Shown one piece after another: positions 16,149 to 24,495 of a stretch of DNA of 64,000 bases (the stretch's first letter is position 1; the number at the start of each line of letters is the position of its first letter). The notes under the pieces are model-generated. The model made no database searches. It saw nothing but the letters and a program-made list of their open reading frames with translations, and was not told where the DNA came from. Source of the stretch: Clostridiales bacterium. Its GTDB lineage: Bacteria > Bacillota > Clostridia > Lachnospirales > Lachnospiraceae. The DNA is taken from positions 62,001 through 126,000 of the forward strand of contig JAHYZV010000002.1 in NCBI GenBank assembly GCA_019424245.1. Direction: 5' to 3'. The position numbers were made by a program, and so were the translations under genes.

Positions 16149-18371
16149 TTACCTTTCTTTAACACTACTGTAATCACCTGCAATATCATCCAGCTTATAC
16201 AGTTTCTTCATCTTGGCAGCCAGCTCCGGATTTTCCTTCTCAAGCTTACTTATATGCTCCATTCTGCGTTCCATCATATGCTTATATGCCTCAGGATTAT
16301 TCTCCTTAAAATGCAGCATAACCTCTCTTCTGTGGTGTCTTAGGTGTGCAAGTGCATCCGGATTAAGCTTTGCAATCTTTGCCTCAAGTCTTAATCTTCG
16401 CTCTTCGATTCTTTCTTCTAACGCTTCTGCATTGCTGTTGTTTTGTGTAAGCTCTGATAAATGCATCTCAACTCTCTCAAGAAGCTCATCCTCATCAAAC
16501 AGACCAATACGTCCCCATGTATTCTTACTTTCAGCCTCTGCAAGTACATTATCCGGAATATGCTCATTATTTTCATCCATATGTGTGATATCATCTGTCA
16601 TCTGCACTGCAAACTTATCAAGCCATTCCGATGCATCCTCGCCAAATGCCCACTCTATCTCTGCAAGTCTTTCATTGTCCTCTATAAAATCATTATGTGC
16701 CTCTGTCTGTTCTAGTGTACCTGCAAGTGGATAAGGTCTGTCAACGCCAGCATCTCTTAACGCAAGTGATATAGTTCTTCGTGTGACACCCTCTTCCACA
16801 AGACATCCAGCACCTAGCTTTCTTAGCTGATCGTTAACATTACCAACATGCTCTGTTATATAAAAACGTAGACCTTTATCTTTAAGAATCTTATTAAATG
16901 AAACAAGTCTGTCGGCTGCGGTTATGTCTATGCTTCCTATACCACTTGCATCAACTATAACAACTCTTGTATCATCTTTTATCGCATTTTCTATATCCTG
17001 TAAAAATGTAGACACATTTGCAAAGAAAAGATTGCCACTGAATCTGTACATCACAACATGTTGTATCTCAAGCGCATTCCTGTTACGGTTAAGATTATAG
17101 AAGCCTTCATGACCTGGTATACATCCAAGAAGTGATCTTGGTGGAACAACCGCTCTTATAATCACTGCCATAAATGAAAGAATAACACCTATTATTACAC
17201 CATATATTGTTCCGAATAAAAGCACTCCGAACATAGCAGCAAGAAAAATGAAAAACTCAGCTCTGTTAACCTTTCTTAACTTATCTGCCAGCTTGTACTC
17301 TACTATACCTATAAGTGCTGCCACAACGATACCAGTAAGTATTGGTACAGGAAGATATTCAAGAAGCGGTGTTGCAAACAAAACAACAACAAGCATGGTT
17401 ACTGCTGCTGTCACTGACATAAGCTGTGTCTTACATCCAAACTGGTCTGCAATGCCTGTTCTTGACACACTTCCATTCAGTGGACAGCTTCCTGATACTG
17501 CCGATGCCACATTTGCAAGAGAATATGCAAGAACTTCTCTGTTATTATCAACCTTATAACCATATCTGTTTGCATAATTGTTCGTTGCCAGCAAAGTCTG
17601 TGCCATAATAACAAGTGCACATGTAAGTCCTAGAACAACTATCTCTGATGTATTATCGCGAAGTAATGTAACATCCGGAATAGAAAGCTTAGGAAATCCA
17701 GCATCTACATGTGGAAGATGTTTTACACCGAATCTGTCTATATGTAAAAATGCTGTTGCCATAGCTCCAAGTACCATAAGTACAACCGACATTGGAAACT
17801 TCGGCATATATTTTTTACAGACAAGAATAATCACAACTGTTCCGAATCCCAGAACTGCCGACAATACATTAAAATATTTCAACTGGTCTGTTATATGCAG
17901 AATGAGCTCTATAAGCTCGCCTGTACCTGCCGTGCCTCCAAACAGCTTAGGCACCTGCATAAGTATAATAGTAATTCCTATCCCACTTATGAAACCGCCC
18001 ATGACCGGGGTGGATATGTAGTTCACTATTCTGCCAGCTTTTATAAGGCTGAATATTAAAAGCCATGCTGCAACTACAAGCGTTATAGCTGGTACAAGCC
18101 GCATCGCTTCATCTGAACCTGTTGTTACTCCAAGTGCTGCAAGTGTCCCTCCAACAAGCACTGCTGGAGTGGCATCTACACCAAACACAAACTGTGGTGA
18201 ACTTGTTGTAAATGCATACACAAGTACAGGAAGTAATGAACCATATAACCCATACGCCGCCGGCAATCCTGCTATCTGTGCATACCCCATAGATATAGGA
18301 ATAGATACAAGTGCCACAATAATACCTGCTATAATATCGTTCTTTGCTGTTTTAAAAGATATATTTTTCAA
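16149..18371 (-). CDS. SulP-family anion transporter with STAS domain and long C-terminal tail
   Basis: SulP proteins transport sulfate, bicarbonate or other anions. The 740-residue protein starts with the typical DIIAGIIVALVSIPISMGYA helix, has about 12 hydrophobic segments to residue 410, then a STAS domain (about 420-540; VVIVDASGIGSIDITAAD). The last 200 residues are an unusual, highly charged, largely helical tail with no family I recognise. The start is TTG. A three-codon ATG ORF (ATG CAC ATT TGA) ends overlapping it, which could couple translation. Substrate cannot be inferred. Confidence 0.88.
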   Translation of the reverse strand: MKNISFKTAKNDIIAGIIVALVSIPISMGYAQIAGLPAAYGLYGSLLPVLVYAFTTSSPQFVFGVDATPAVLVGGTLAALGVTTGSDEAMRLVPAITLVVAAWLLIFSLIKAGRIVNYISTPVMGGFISGIGITIILMQVPKLFGGTAGTGELIELILHITDQLKYFNVLSAVLGFGTVVIILVCKKYMPKFPMSVVLMVLGAMATAFLHIDRFGVKHLPHVDAGFPKLSIPDVTLLRDNTSEIVVLGLTCALVIMAQTLLATNNYANRYGYKVDNNREVLAYSLANVASAVSGSCPLNGSVSRTGIADQFGCKTQLMSVTAAVTMLVVVLFATPLLEYLPVPILTGIVVAALIGIVEYKLADKLRKVNRAEFFIFLAAMFGVLLFGTIYGVIIGVILSFMAVIIRAVVPPRSLLGCIPGHEGFYNLNRNRNALEIQHVVMYRFSGNLFFANVSTFLQDIENAIKDDTRVVIVDASGIGSIDITAADRLVSFNKILKDKGLRFYITEHVGNVNDQLRKLGAGCLVEEGVTRRTISLALRDAGVDRPYPLAGTLEQTEAHNDFIEDNERLAEIEWAFGEDASEWLDKFAVQMTDDITHMDENNEHIPDNVLAEAESKNTWGRIGLFDEDELLERVEMHLSELTQNNSNAEALEERIEERRLRLEAKIAKLNPDALAHLRHHRREVMLHFKENNPEAYKHMMERRMEHISKLEKENPELAAKMKKLYKLDDIAGDYSSVKER

Positions 18372-18390
18372 ATGTGCATTTTCCTTTCCT

Positions 18391-18418
18391 TATATAATAT
18401 ACATGATTTAATTATCAA
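18391..18418 (-). promoter_or_regulatory. possible promoter for the SulP-ABC-F pair
   Basis: TTGATA (18413-18418) and TATATA (18391-18396) are 16 bp apart on the minus strand, just upstream of the GGAAAGGAAAA ribosome binding site. The start point would lie very close to the gene, so this is tentative. Confidence 0.35.
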
Positions 18419-18782
18419 TAGTTACTTTTAACACTAATACCATATCACAATTTATATTTTTTATCTGTTATATGTTACAGTAAAAATATGGATTTTTCAA
18501 TAAAATTTATCTTAACAATATGTCACTGAAAAAACATTTCCTTGCCCTTATCATATGGATTGTTATATACTTATATAAGTATGATGTCGGGGGCAAAAGC
18601 CACCAACTTTGATATCTATGTATTGTTCTGTGCTACGCACTCCAACGTCTACGCTACGCTTCGGTCCGTGCTAAACATGTGTCACTGGCACATAGCACCC
18701 TACCTAATATTAGCATATTGTAGGATTATCATCCCACTTTTATGCTCATATCACATATAACAAAGAAAGGATTACACAATAT
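18419..18782. other. divergent intergenic region with palindromic segment
   Basis: The gap between the divergent SulP and methyltransferase genes has no gene I can support. The part to 18590 is AT-rich. The segment 18630-18698 is more GC-rich and bounded by GTGCTA and TAGCAC; it contains an inner ATGTG/CACAT pair (18677-18693 region). It looks like a dispersed intergenic repeat but no second copy is in this window. Confidence 0.35.
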
Positions 18783-19682
18783 ATGTTTATTGCAGATAAC
18801 TGGAAAGACTATGAAGTTATAGATACATCATGTGGTGAAAAACTTGAACGATGGGGAGATTATATCCTTGTACGTCCAGACCCACAGGTCATATGGGATA
18901 CCCCTAAAAACGATAAAAGATGGAAACACATGAATGGTCATTATCACAGAAGCTCAAAAGGCGGCGGTGAATGGGAGTTCTTTGATCTTCCACAGAGCTG
19001 GACTATTAACTATCAGAGTCCTTCTCTTGATGTGCCTCTTACTTTTAACTTAAAACCTTTCAGCTTCAAGCATACAGGTATATTTCCAGAGCAGGCTGCT
19101 AACTGGGACTGGTTTTCAGGCATAATAAGGAAAGCTAAGGAAAAGGATGCCAATAGACAGATAAAGGTTCTTAATCTTTTTGCATATACCGGTGGTGCAA
19201 CTCTTGCATGCGCTGCAGCCGGAGCACATGTAACACACGTTGATGCATCTAAAGGTATCATTGCATGGGCTAAGGAAAATGCCACATCTTCCGGTCTTAT
19301 TGACAAACCTATCCGCTGGATAGTTGATGATTGTGTTAAGTTCGTTGAGAGAGAAATAAGACGTGGCAATCACTACGATGCCATCATTATGGACCCTCCT
19401 TCATATGGAAGAGGACCTAAAGGCGAAATATGGAAAATAGAAGAAGCCATACATCCACTTGTAAAGTTATGTGCACAGCTTCTTTCTGAGGAACCATTAT
19501 TCTTCCTCATTAACTCATATACAACAGGGCTTCAGCCAGCGGTTCTTACATATATGTTAAGCACAGAGCTTAAAAACTTTGACGGTTACTGCAGCTCAAA
19601 CGAAGTAGGACTTCCTGTATCATCCAACGGGCTCGTTCTTCCTTGTGGCGCTTCTGGAAGATGGTGCAGTTCTGAATATTAA
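18783..19682 (+). CDS. class I SAM-dependent rRNA methyltransferase, RlmI-like
   Basis: The 299-residue protein has a Rossmann methyltransferase fold: the SAM-binding motif VLNLFAYTGGATLACAAAGA near residue 140, the acidic VDAS after strand 2, and the catalytic DPPSYGRGPKGE motif near residue 205. This resembles the COG1092 (RlmI/RlmK-type) 23S rRNA methyltransferases, but it lacks the N-terminal PUA domain of RlmI. Its exact rRNA target is not known. The start is supported by AAAGAAAGG upstream. It is monocistronic and ends in a terminator shared with the converging gene. Confidence 0.85.
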   Translation: MFIADNWKDYEVIDTSCGEKLERWGDYILVRPDPQVIWDTPKNDKRWKHMNGHYHRSSKGGGEWEFFDLPQSWTINYQSPSLDVPLTFNLKPFSFKHTGIFPEQAANWDWFSGIIRKAKEKDANRQIKVLNLFAYTGGATLACAAAGAHVTHVDASKGIIAWAKENATSSGLIDKPIRWIVDDCVKFVEREIRRGNHYDAIIMDPPSYGRGPKGEIWKIEEAIHPLVKLCAQLLSEEPLFFLINSYTTGLQPAVLTYMLSTELKNFDGYCSSNEVGLPVSSNGLVLPCGASGRWCSSEY

Positions 19683-19691
19683 TCACCAATT

Positions 19692-19722
19692 AAAATGCTG
19701 CCATTTTATGTGGCAGCATTTT
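19692..19722 (+). terminator. bidirectional terminator between converging genes
   Basis: Perfect 12-bp arms (19692-19703, 19711-19722) around a 7-nt loop end in TTTTAT on the plus strand and AATT on the other. It sits 10 bp after the methyltransferase stop codon and before the converging oxidoreductase gene. Confidence 0.8.
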
Positions 19723-19783
19723 ATACTATATTTTTATTTTGTTATTTTTATTTTATTGTTTTTCTTGTATTATTCTTCTTGCA

Positions 19784-20947
19784 TTATTTTTTTATGCTCT
19801 TTTCCTTCGTAATCAATTCTTCCATAAGTCTACTATAATCCTCTGCAGCAACCGGAAGCTTAACCTGAATACCATTACACGCTGAATAATAAGCTCCTGC
19901 GCACAACATCAGTGAATTAAGCCCTTCCTCGCCTTTCGCTACAAGATATGTATCATCATGTTCTAATGATGCTCTGGCAAATCTTTCAAGCAGTTCTATA
20001 TATGGCTCTGGTGTCTTTGGGAACTCAATTGTTTCCTTAGTATATTGCATGTTTTCCCTTGAATTAACCATTTCAGTTTTTATATATTCTTCTACATCCT
20101 GATGTCTTGTTATAGTAAGCGTATTATCTTCAAGCAGCAGCTTTGCTTTTGTTCCTATTATTTCAAGTCTTTCTTCATGACACGCTTCTCCCGTTGTCAG
20201 TACAAATGAAGCTGTCATGCCATCATCATAATCCATAATAATAGTATCTTCATCATCTACTGCAAAATCATTATATTTGCCAAAAGGTATAAGTGCAAAC
20301 ATTCTCTGCGGCATGCCAAAAAGATACTGGAACATATCAAGTATATGCTGTCCCTGGTTAATAAGTGCACCGCCGCCTTCACCAGCAAAGCTGCTTCTCC
20401 AGGCGCCAGAATGATGATAATATGATGTTCTTAAATATCTTGAATTAATAAGATTCACCCTTCTTAGCTTTCCTAACTCACCTGCATCAATCATACTCTT
20501 AATCTTCATATATTTAGGATATAATCTTTGATGAAATACCATACCATATATTCTTTCGCTCTTTTTAGCTGCCTCATTCATAGTAAGTGCTTCCCCTATA
20601 TCTGATGCTGCCGGTTTATCACACAAAACATCCTTTCCCAGTGAAAATGCCTGTACCGCAAGCTTAGCATGTGTTTTATGCGGAGTTGCTATAATAACTG
20701 CATCAAATAATGTATCTACATCTTCTGCTTTAAACATATCATCTGCACTTCTAAATATTCTTACATGCCCACCATCAACATTTACAAGCGCTTCACCCCA
20801 CTCCATAAGTTCATCTCTTCGTATAACTACTGCTGTCAGCTTCATGTTGACAACTTCACCTGATACAATCATCTGTGCATATTTCTTTCCCATATTTCCA
20901 ACGCCTATAAGAGCTACTCTTAATATTTTGTTCTGCATATTATTCAT
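19784..20947 (-). CDS. Gfo/Idh/MocA-family NAD(P)-dependent oxidoreductase
   Basis: Members oxidise or reduce sugars and sugar derivatives. The 387-residue protein has an N-terminal dinucleotide-binding fold with VALIGVGNMGKKYA (residues 12-25), the CDKPAA version of the EKP motif with its catalytic lysine, and a C-terminal substrate domain with GQHILDMFQYLFG. AAAGGAACC precedes the ATG. It is the last of three minus-strand genes that probably form an operon with a second Gfo/Idh/MocA protein and a UPF0303 protein. The substrate is unknown; myo-inositol or sugar-acid catabolism is only a guess. Confidence 0.88.
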   Translation of the reverse strand: MNNMQNKILRVALIGVGNMGKKYAQMIVSGEVVNMKLTAVVIRRDELMEWGEALVNVDGGHVRIFRSADDMFKAEDVDTLFDAVIIATPHKTHAKLAVQAFSLGKDVLCDKPAASDIGEALTMNEAAKKSERIYGMVFHQRLYPKYMKIKSMIDAGELGKLRRVNLINSRYLRTSYYHHSGAWRSSFAGEGGGALINQGQHILDMFQYLFGMPQRMFALIPFGKYNDFAVDDEDTIIMDYDDGMTASFVLTTGEACHEERLEIIGTKAKLLLEDNTLTITRHQDVEEYIKTEMVNSRENMQYTKETIEFPKTPEPYIELLERFARASLEHDDTYLVAKGEEGLNSLMLCAGAYYSACNGIQVKLPVAAEDYSRLMEELITKEKSIKK

Positions 20948-21011
20948 GGTTCCTTTCTTATTTATTTTGCATTCTACTATTATTGTAGAGAATGTATGAA
21001 ATACCTATTCA

Positions 21012-22118
21012 TTACCTATTATTTTCAATACAACTACTAATTTTATTACCTGTCCTTACTGCCTCATCAAGCAATATTGCCGCATATGCATCTGCAAATG
21101 CATCTTCCATGCTATATGGTGATTCTGCCTCACCTCTGCTATACTTTGCTGTTCCTATCATAAGAGCCGCTATTGCTGTTTCATCCTCTGACAAGCCACG
21201 CAGCCCTAATTCCGGTTCATACAGTACATTTTCACCGCACATTATTTTCTCTATTTCACGAACGGTAGACAGGTTAGGATTAGTATCTTTAGTGTGTGTT
21301 ACATTCACATCTGTCACAATCTTTTGATACTGTCCTTCATTTTTATCATCAAGATAATACAGCTCATCGTTAATAAGTTCCCCTCTGACACCCTGCACCT
21401 TTATCATATTCTTTCTTATAGGTGAGCGGTACTGCTCAGAGTCAAAATCATACCATGCAACCTTTCCACTCTCAAACTCAAATGCTGCTACACATCTTTT
21501 TTTAGGCGCTGTTCTGCCATCTGTAAATTTGTCATATCTCGTAAGAGTCTGAGTTGTCGGAAATTCATATATTTTACCTGACACTGTGTAGTTTTCATCT
21601 GGTTTTATACCAAGATATGCCCTTATAAGACTGAAGCCATGATATTCGTGTGCAAGGGATATATTCAGACAACTGATATCGCCGAGTACACCACTATCAA
21701 CAAGCTTAATCCGTGCTTTATTATATGGATATTCCCTGTATTGTTCAGCAACAACCTGCTTCTTATCAGTTTTATCATCTGACATATGATATCTGTATAA
21801 CTTTTTAAGCGAATCCATATCCAATGCTGCTGGTGTCTCAGAAAGAACAGTTATTCCTCTATCCATCCATTCTATTGATACATCACATATGCTTGTTTTA
21901 TTTACTGCTACAACAGCAAAATCCGGTTTATAACCTACGCACTCTTCTATAGAGGTTGTAGTGTGTATACCGAATTCTTCTGCCATCTTATCTGCTTTTT
22001 CCTGTGTACGGCAGTACATTGCATCTAGACATAATATATCCGGCATTGCTTTTGCTATTCTGACATAATAAAGCGAACGCCAGCCTGAACCTATTATTAT
22101 AAAATGATACTTACCCAT
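21012..22118 (-). CDS. Gfo/Idh/MocA-like protein lacking the usual catalytic lysine
   Basis: I chose the ATG at 22118 (MGKYHFIIIGSGWRSLYYVR, 368 residues) because the ATG at 22154 overlaps the GGAGG site. The Rossmann motif IIGSGWRS is present, but the lysine-containing EKP motif is replaced by LSETPAAL near residue 98. In this superfamily the lysine is needed for hydride-transfer chemistry, so the protein may be non-oxidative, regulatory or act differently. It lies between the UPF0303 and the intact Gfo/Idh/MocA genes, which suggests they act on the same metabolite, perhaps as partners. Confidence 0.8.
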   Translation of the reverse strand: MGKYHFIIIGSGWRSLYYVRIAKAMPDILCLDAMYCRTQEKADKMAEEFGIHTTTSIEECVGYKPDFAVVAVNKTSICDVSIEWMDRGITVLSETPAALDMDSLKKLYRYHMSDDKTDKKQVVAEQYREYPYNKARIKLVDSGVLGDISCLNISLAHEYHGFSLIRAYLGIKPDENYTVSGKIYEFPTTQTLTRYDKFTDGRTAPKKRCVAAFEFESGKVAWYDFDSEQYRSPIRKNMIKVQGVRGELINDELYYLDDKNEGQYQKIVTDVNVTHTKDTNPNLSTVREIEKIMCGENVLYEPELGLRGLSEDETAIAALMIGTAKYSRGEAESPYSMEDAFADAYAAILLDEAVRTGNKISSCIENNR

Positions 22119-22159
22119 ATAAGCTTCATACCTCCTGAAAATAAATAATATCAATTAAT

Positions 22160-22639
22160 TTACAAAACATTTTCTTTTTTCAGTTTTCTACAAACATCTA
22201 TAATAATACTATGATCCTGTTCATGATTAAAACCAGAACATGTTATTGTGCCTATTGCTGTCTGGCAATTCTCTAGTCTTATTGGAAATGCACCTCCCAC
22301 CTGTGCATACTCTGATGGTTCTAATGCCCACTTTTCTTTAATATTCATACCACAATCCTCAAGCATATAGTGCGCCCACAATGAACTATGTCCGGTATGC
22401 ATCGCCGTCTTTTTCTTACGCTCGATCATAATATCATTACTTACAGCATTACCATCACTAGAATAATGGAACAATCTTCTTCCAGCTATTGCAATATCTA
22501 TACATATTTTATTGTTACGGTTTTTCGCTTCTTCTATAAGCGCCATTCCTATAGCAAGTGCTGTTTCTGATGAAAACTCCCTGAATTTCAATTCTTTCTC
22601 TTCAGCTTCACATTGTTTCATAAGTTCTTTAGCAGTCAT
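22160..22639 (-). CDS. UPF0303 / HbpS-like (GlcG-type) protein
   Basis: The 159-residue protein resembles the UPF0303 family, related to the heme-degrading/GlcG-HbpS fold. Segments such as CIDIAIAGRRLFHYSSDG and SEYAQVGGAFPIRLENCQ match the family pattern. Family biochemistry is poorly defined. It is the first gene of a probable three-gene operon with two Gfo/Idh/MocA proteins. An AAAGGAG site precedes the ATG. Confidence 0.85.
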   Translation of the reverse strand: MTAKELMKQCEAEEKELKFREFSSETALAIGMALIEEAKNRNNKICIDIAIAGRRLFHYSSDGNAVSNDIMIERKKKTAMHTGHSSLWAHYMLEDCGMNIKEKWALEPSEYAQVGGAFPIRLENCQTAIGTITCSGFNHEQDHSIIIDVCRKLKKENVL

Positions 22640-22730
22640 ACCTTTTAACTCCTTTAATCAATTATTTCATTTGGTATTATATCTACCATTCTGTTACCAT
22701 CCTATTTTACAGCCGCTTCATTTTTTGTTT

Positions 22731-22759
22731 ATTATATCATTTATATAGTCTTATAAACA
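22731..22759 (-). promoter_or_regulatory. probable promoter of the UPF0303-Gfo operon
   Basis: An extended -10 element TGATATAAT (-10 at 22731-22736) lies about 90 bp upstream of the UPF0303 start, with a poor -35 (TGTTTA) 17 bp upstream. A second TATAAT closer to the gene has no good -35. Confidence 0.4.
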
Positions 22760-22890
22760 TTGAAAAAATATTCAATATTTTTACTTCCACTTATTTATTA
22801 TGATAAACTTTATCTGACTTGCTCCTTGTAAATCAATGATAGTCATATATTTTATCCTCCTTTCCAAACACAAAACTTGGGGAAAATAGT

Positions 22891-23034
22891 ATGCCAGATG
22901 CAGATAACCTGCTAACTTCTTTTTATCAGTTAGATGATGAAGTCAGAAAAGAGATTGTTAATACGATACATTTTAAACTACAATACCACAGAGAGACGGA
23001 ACGAGCCGAACAGATAAGACAGATTAAAGCTTAG
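22891..23034 (+). CDS. 47-residue hypothetical protein
   Basis: A small ORF starts at ATG after GGGGA with good spacing and begins MPDADNLLTSFYQLDDEVRK. It is charged and helical, with an arginine/glutamate-rich C-terminus (RETERAEQIRQIKA). I do not recognise it. It lies just upstream of the Xre regulator in the accessory segment and could be a remnant of, or partner in, that module. Confidence 0.5.
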   Translation: MPDADNLLTSFYQLDDEVRKEIVNTIHFKLQYHRETERAEQIRQIKA

Positions 23035-23071
23035 TAAAAGAATAAATATTAAATTTCTTGTAATTATTACA

Positions 23072-23100
23072 TTGATTTTTGTATTTTTGTGTGTTACATT
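23072..23100 (+). promoter_or_regulatory. possible promoter of the xre-mazF-like pair
   Basis: TTGATT (23072-23077) and TACATT (23095-23100) are 17 bp apart, with a TG one base before the -10. The start site would fall next to the ribosome binding site, giving a very short leader, so it is only tentative. Confidence 0.3.
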
Positions 23101-23119
23101 TATTCAAAGAGGTGTTCCT

Positions 23120-23638
23120 ATGAGATTAGGCGAATATTTGGAAATTGAAAAAAAGATAAAAGCTGCACGTACTAATGCTGGTATCAATCAAAAAGATATG
23201 GCTGTTAAACTTGGCATTACAAACTCTACCTATTCTAATTATGAGAATGGCTACAGTGAGCCACCGGTAGAGATTATCTTAAAATTATGTGAGATTATTG
23301 GGATTTCATTTGAAGATTTACTCGGACAGAAAGTTGCTACATCAAAGAATGCAACTGTAAGAACATTTGCTGACTTCCTTGCAATCCTAATTGATCTTGA
23401 CCGCAGAAGACTATCTATAAAGGGAGAAACAACTTATTCACAGGAAACCAATCAACTTATGGCTCACCTGCAGCTTGATATTCCGAATGCACAGATTGCC
23501 ACATTCATTCCTGACTGGAACAAGGTTAATCAAGAACTGGCTAGTGGATTGATGGATGAAGATGAATACCAGATGTGGTTAGACGATACATTAAAGATAT
23601 TCAATGTACCCATAGATGAATACATATATCACAAATAA
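23120..23638 (+). CDS. Xre-family transcriptional regulator
   Basis: I chose the ATG at 23120 (MRLGEYLEIEKKIKAARTNA, 172 residues) because AAAGAGGTG lies 6-7 bases upstream. Residues about 10-65 form a Cro/C1-type helix-turn-helix (QKDMAVKLGITNSTYSNYEN). The remaining 100 residues match nothing I recognise; they may bind a ligand or partner. It is 13 bp upstream of the MazF-like gene, so it may be its antitoxin or transcriptional controller. Confidence 0.85.
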   Translation: MRLGEYLEIEKKIKAARTNAGINQKDMAVKLGITNSTYSNYENGYSEPPVEIILKLCEIIGISFEDLLGQKVATSKNATVRTFADFLAILIDLDRRRLSIKGETTYSQETNQLMAHLQLDIPNAQIATFIPDWNKVNQELASGLMDEDEYQMWLDDTLKIFNVPIDEYIYHK

Positions 23639-23651
23639 AGGAGCAAATTGA

Positions 23652-24269
23652 ATGAATATTGATTTGAGCAGAACCCAGCAATATCTTGAATGGCTCAAGG
23701 ACAAGTTATATCTCAATGCTATTGCAGAGACAGCTAAGAAACGTACTGTTTACCGTGGGCAAGTATATCGGTGTAAATTTGGTGTTGGTGTAGGAAGTGA
23801 GGAATGTAAGGAAAGACCTTGTGTGATCTTACAATATAATTCTGCAAATAAGACTTCGCCTAATATTTTGGTTGCACCAATCACACACAGCAGTTCAAAA
23901 TTACCGGTTGTTGTTCCTATTGCAGATAAAAAAGATAAAGATGGAGCTACGATTCTTGATGGCAATGTATTGTTGGGAAATATAACCTGCGTCAGTAAAG
24001 CAAGACTTGGAGATTACGTCACAGATCTGACAAAAGAAGAAATGAAAGCTGTTGACAAAGCACTTTCTATTTCATTAGATGTGTGGAAACATTATCAATC
24101 CCTACAAAATGAGCTTAATGATAAGCTTGTCTATATTGACAAGCTAAAACAGATCAATGCTGAATCTAAGGAAAACCTAGCACAATATAGCAATTTATTG
24201 AATCAGTACAATATTACAAGTGTTGATCAGCTTAAGGAATTTCTTGAAAAAGCAACCGCAAATGACTAG
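23652..24269 (+). CDS. MazF/PemK-family toxin-like endoribonuclease with N- and C-terminal extensions
   Basis: The central region (residues 34-150) has the PemK/MazF pattern: RGQVYRCKFGVGVGSEECKERPCVIL, a T/S-rich PITHSSS strand, and the closing LLGNITCVSKARLG. Canonical MazF is about 110 residues; this protein has 205. The 33-residue N-terminal extension is basic and helical, and the 50-residue C-terminal part (QSLQNELNDKLVYIDKLKQI) looks like a coiled coil. MazF enzymes cut mRNA at short sequences. No classical MazE is nearby; the Xre protein just upstream is the likely partner. Four unusual hairpins follow it. Confidence 0.8.
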   Translation: MNIDLSRTQQYLEWLKDKLYLNAIAETAKKRTVYRGQVYRCKFGVGVGSEECKERPCVILQYNSANKTSPNILVAPITHSSSKLPVVVPIADKKDKDGATILDGNVLLGNITCVSKARLGDYVTDLTKEEMKAVDKALSISLDVWKHYQSLQNELNDKLVYIDKLKQINAESKENLAQYSNLLNQYNITSVDQLKEFLEKATAND

Positions 24270-24309
24270 ACAAAAATGAAAATCTGTGCTAATGTAATGG
24301 TACAAGAAA

Positions 24310-24490
24310 AGCACTTACGTGTGAGGTGCTATTATAAATTTTCAAGAAAGGGAACTACGTGTGAGTTCCCTGTATTTCTATCATGCATAATCTTAGAAAC
24401 AATAACATAAACTATATATACAATGATCTCTGGACGGGTGCCGGAGAGTTATTGTAATCAAGTAAGGGAAGTCACGAGTGGGCTTCCCTT
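24310..24490 (+). ncRNA. four tandem hairpins with a shared ACGNGTG heptaloop; the last is terminator-like
   Basis: Hairpins at 24310-24330, 24350-24370, 24427-24447 and 24464-24490 each have a 7-10 bp stem and exactly a 7-nt loop: ACGTGTG, ACGTGTG, ACGGGTG and ACGAGTG. The stems differ completely (AGCACTT, GGGAACT, TCTCTGG, AAGGGAAGTC on the 5' side), yet pairing is kept, with G-U pairs that fit only the plus-strand RNA. The last stem is followed by a T-rich run and may end transcription. I do not recognise the motif. It may be the 3' UTR of the toxin mRNA or a separate RNA. Confidence 0.65.
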
Positions 24491-24495
24491 TATTT

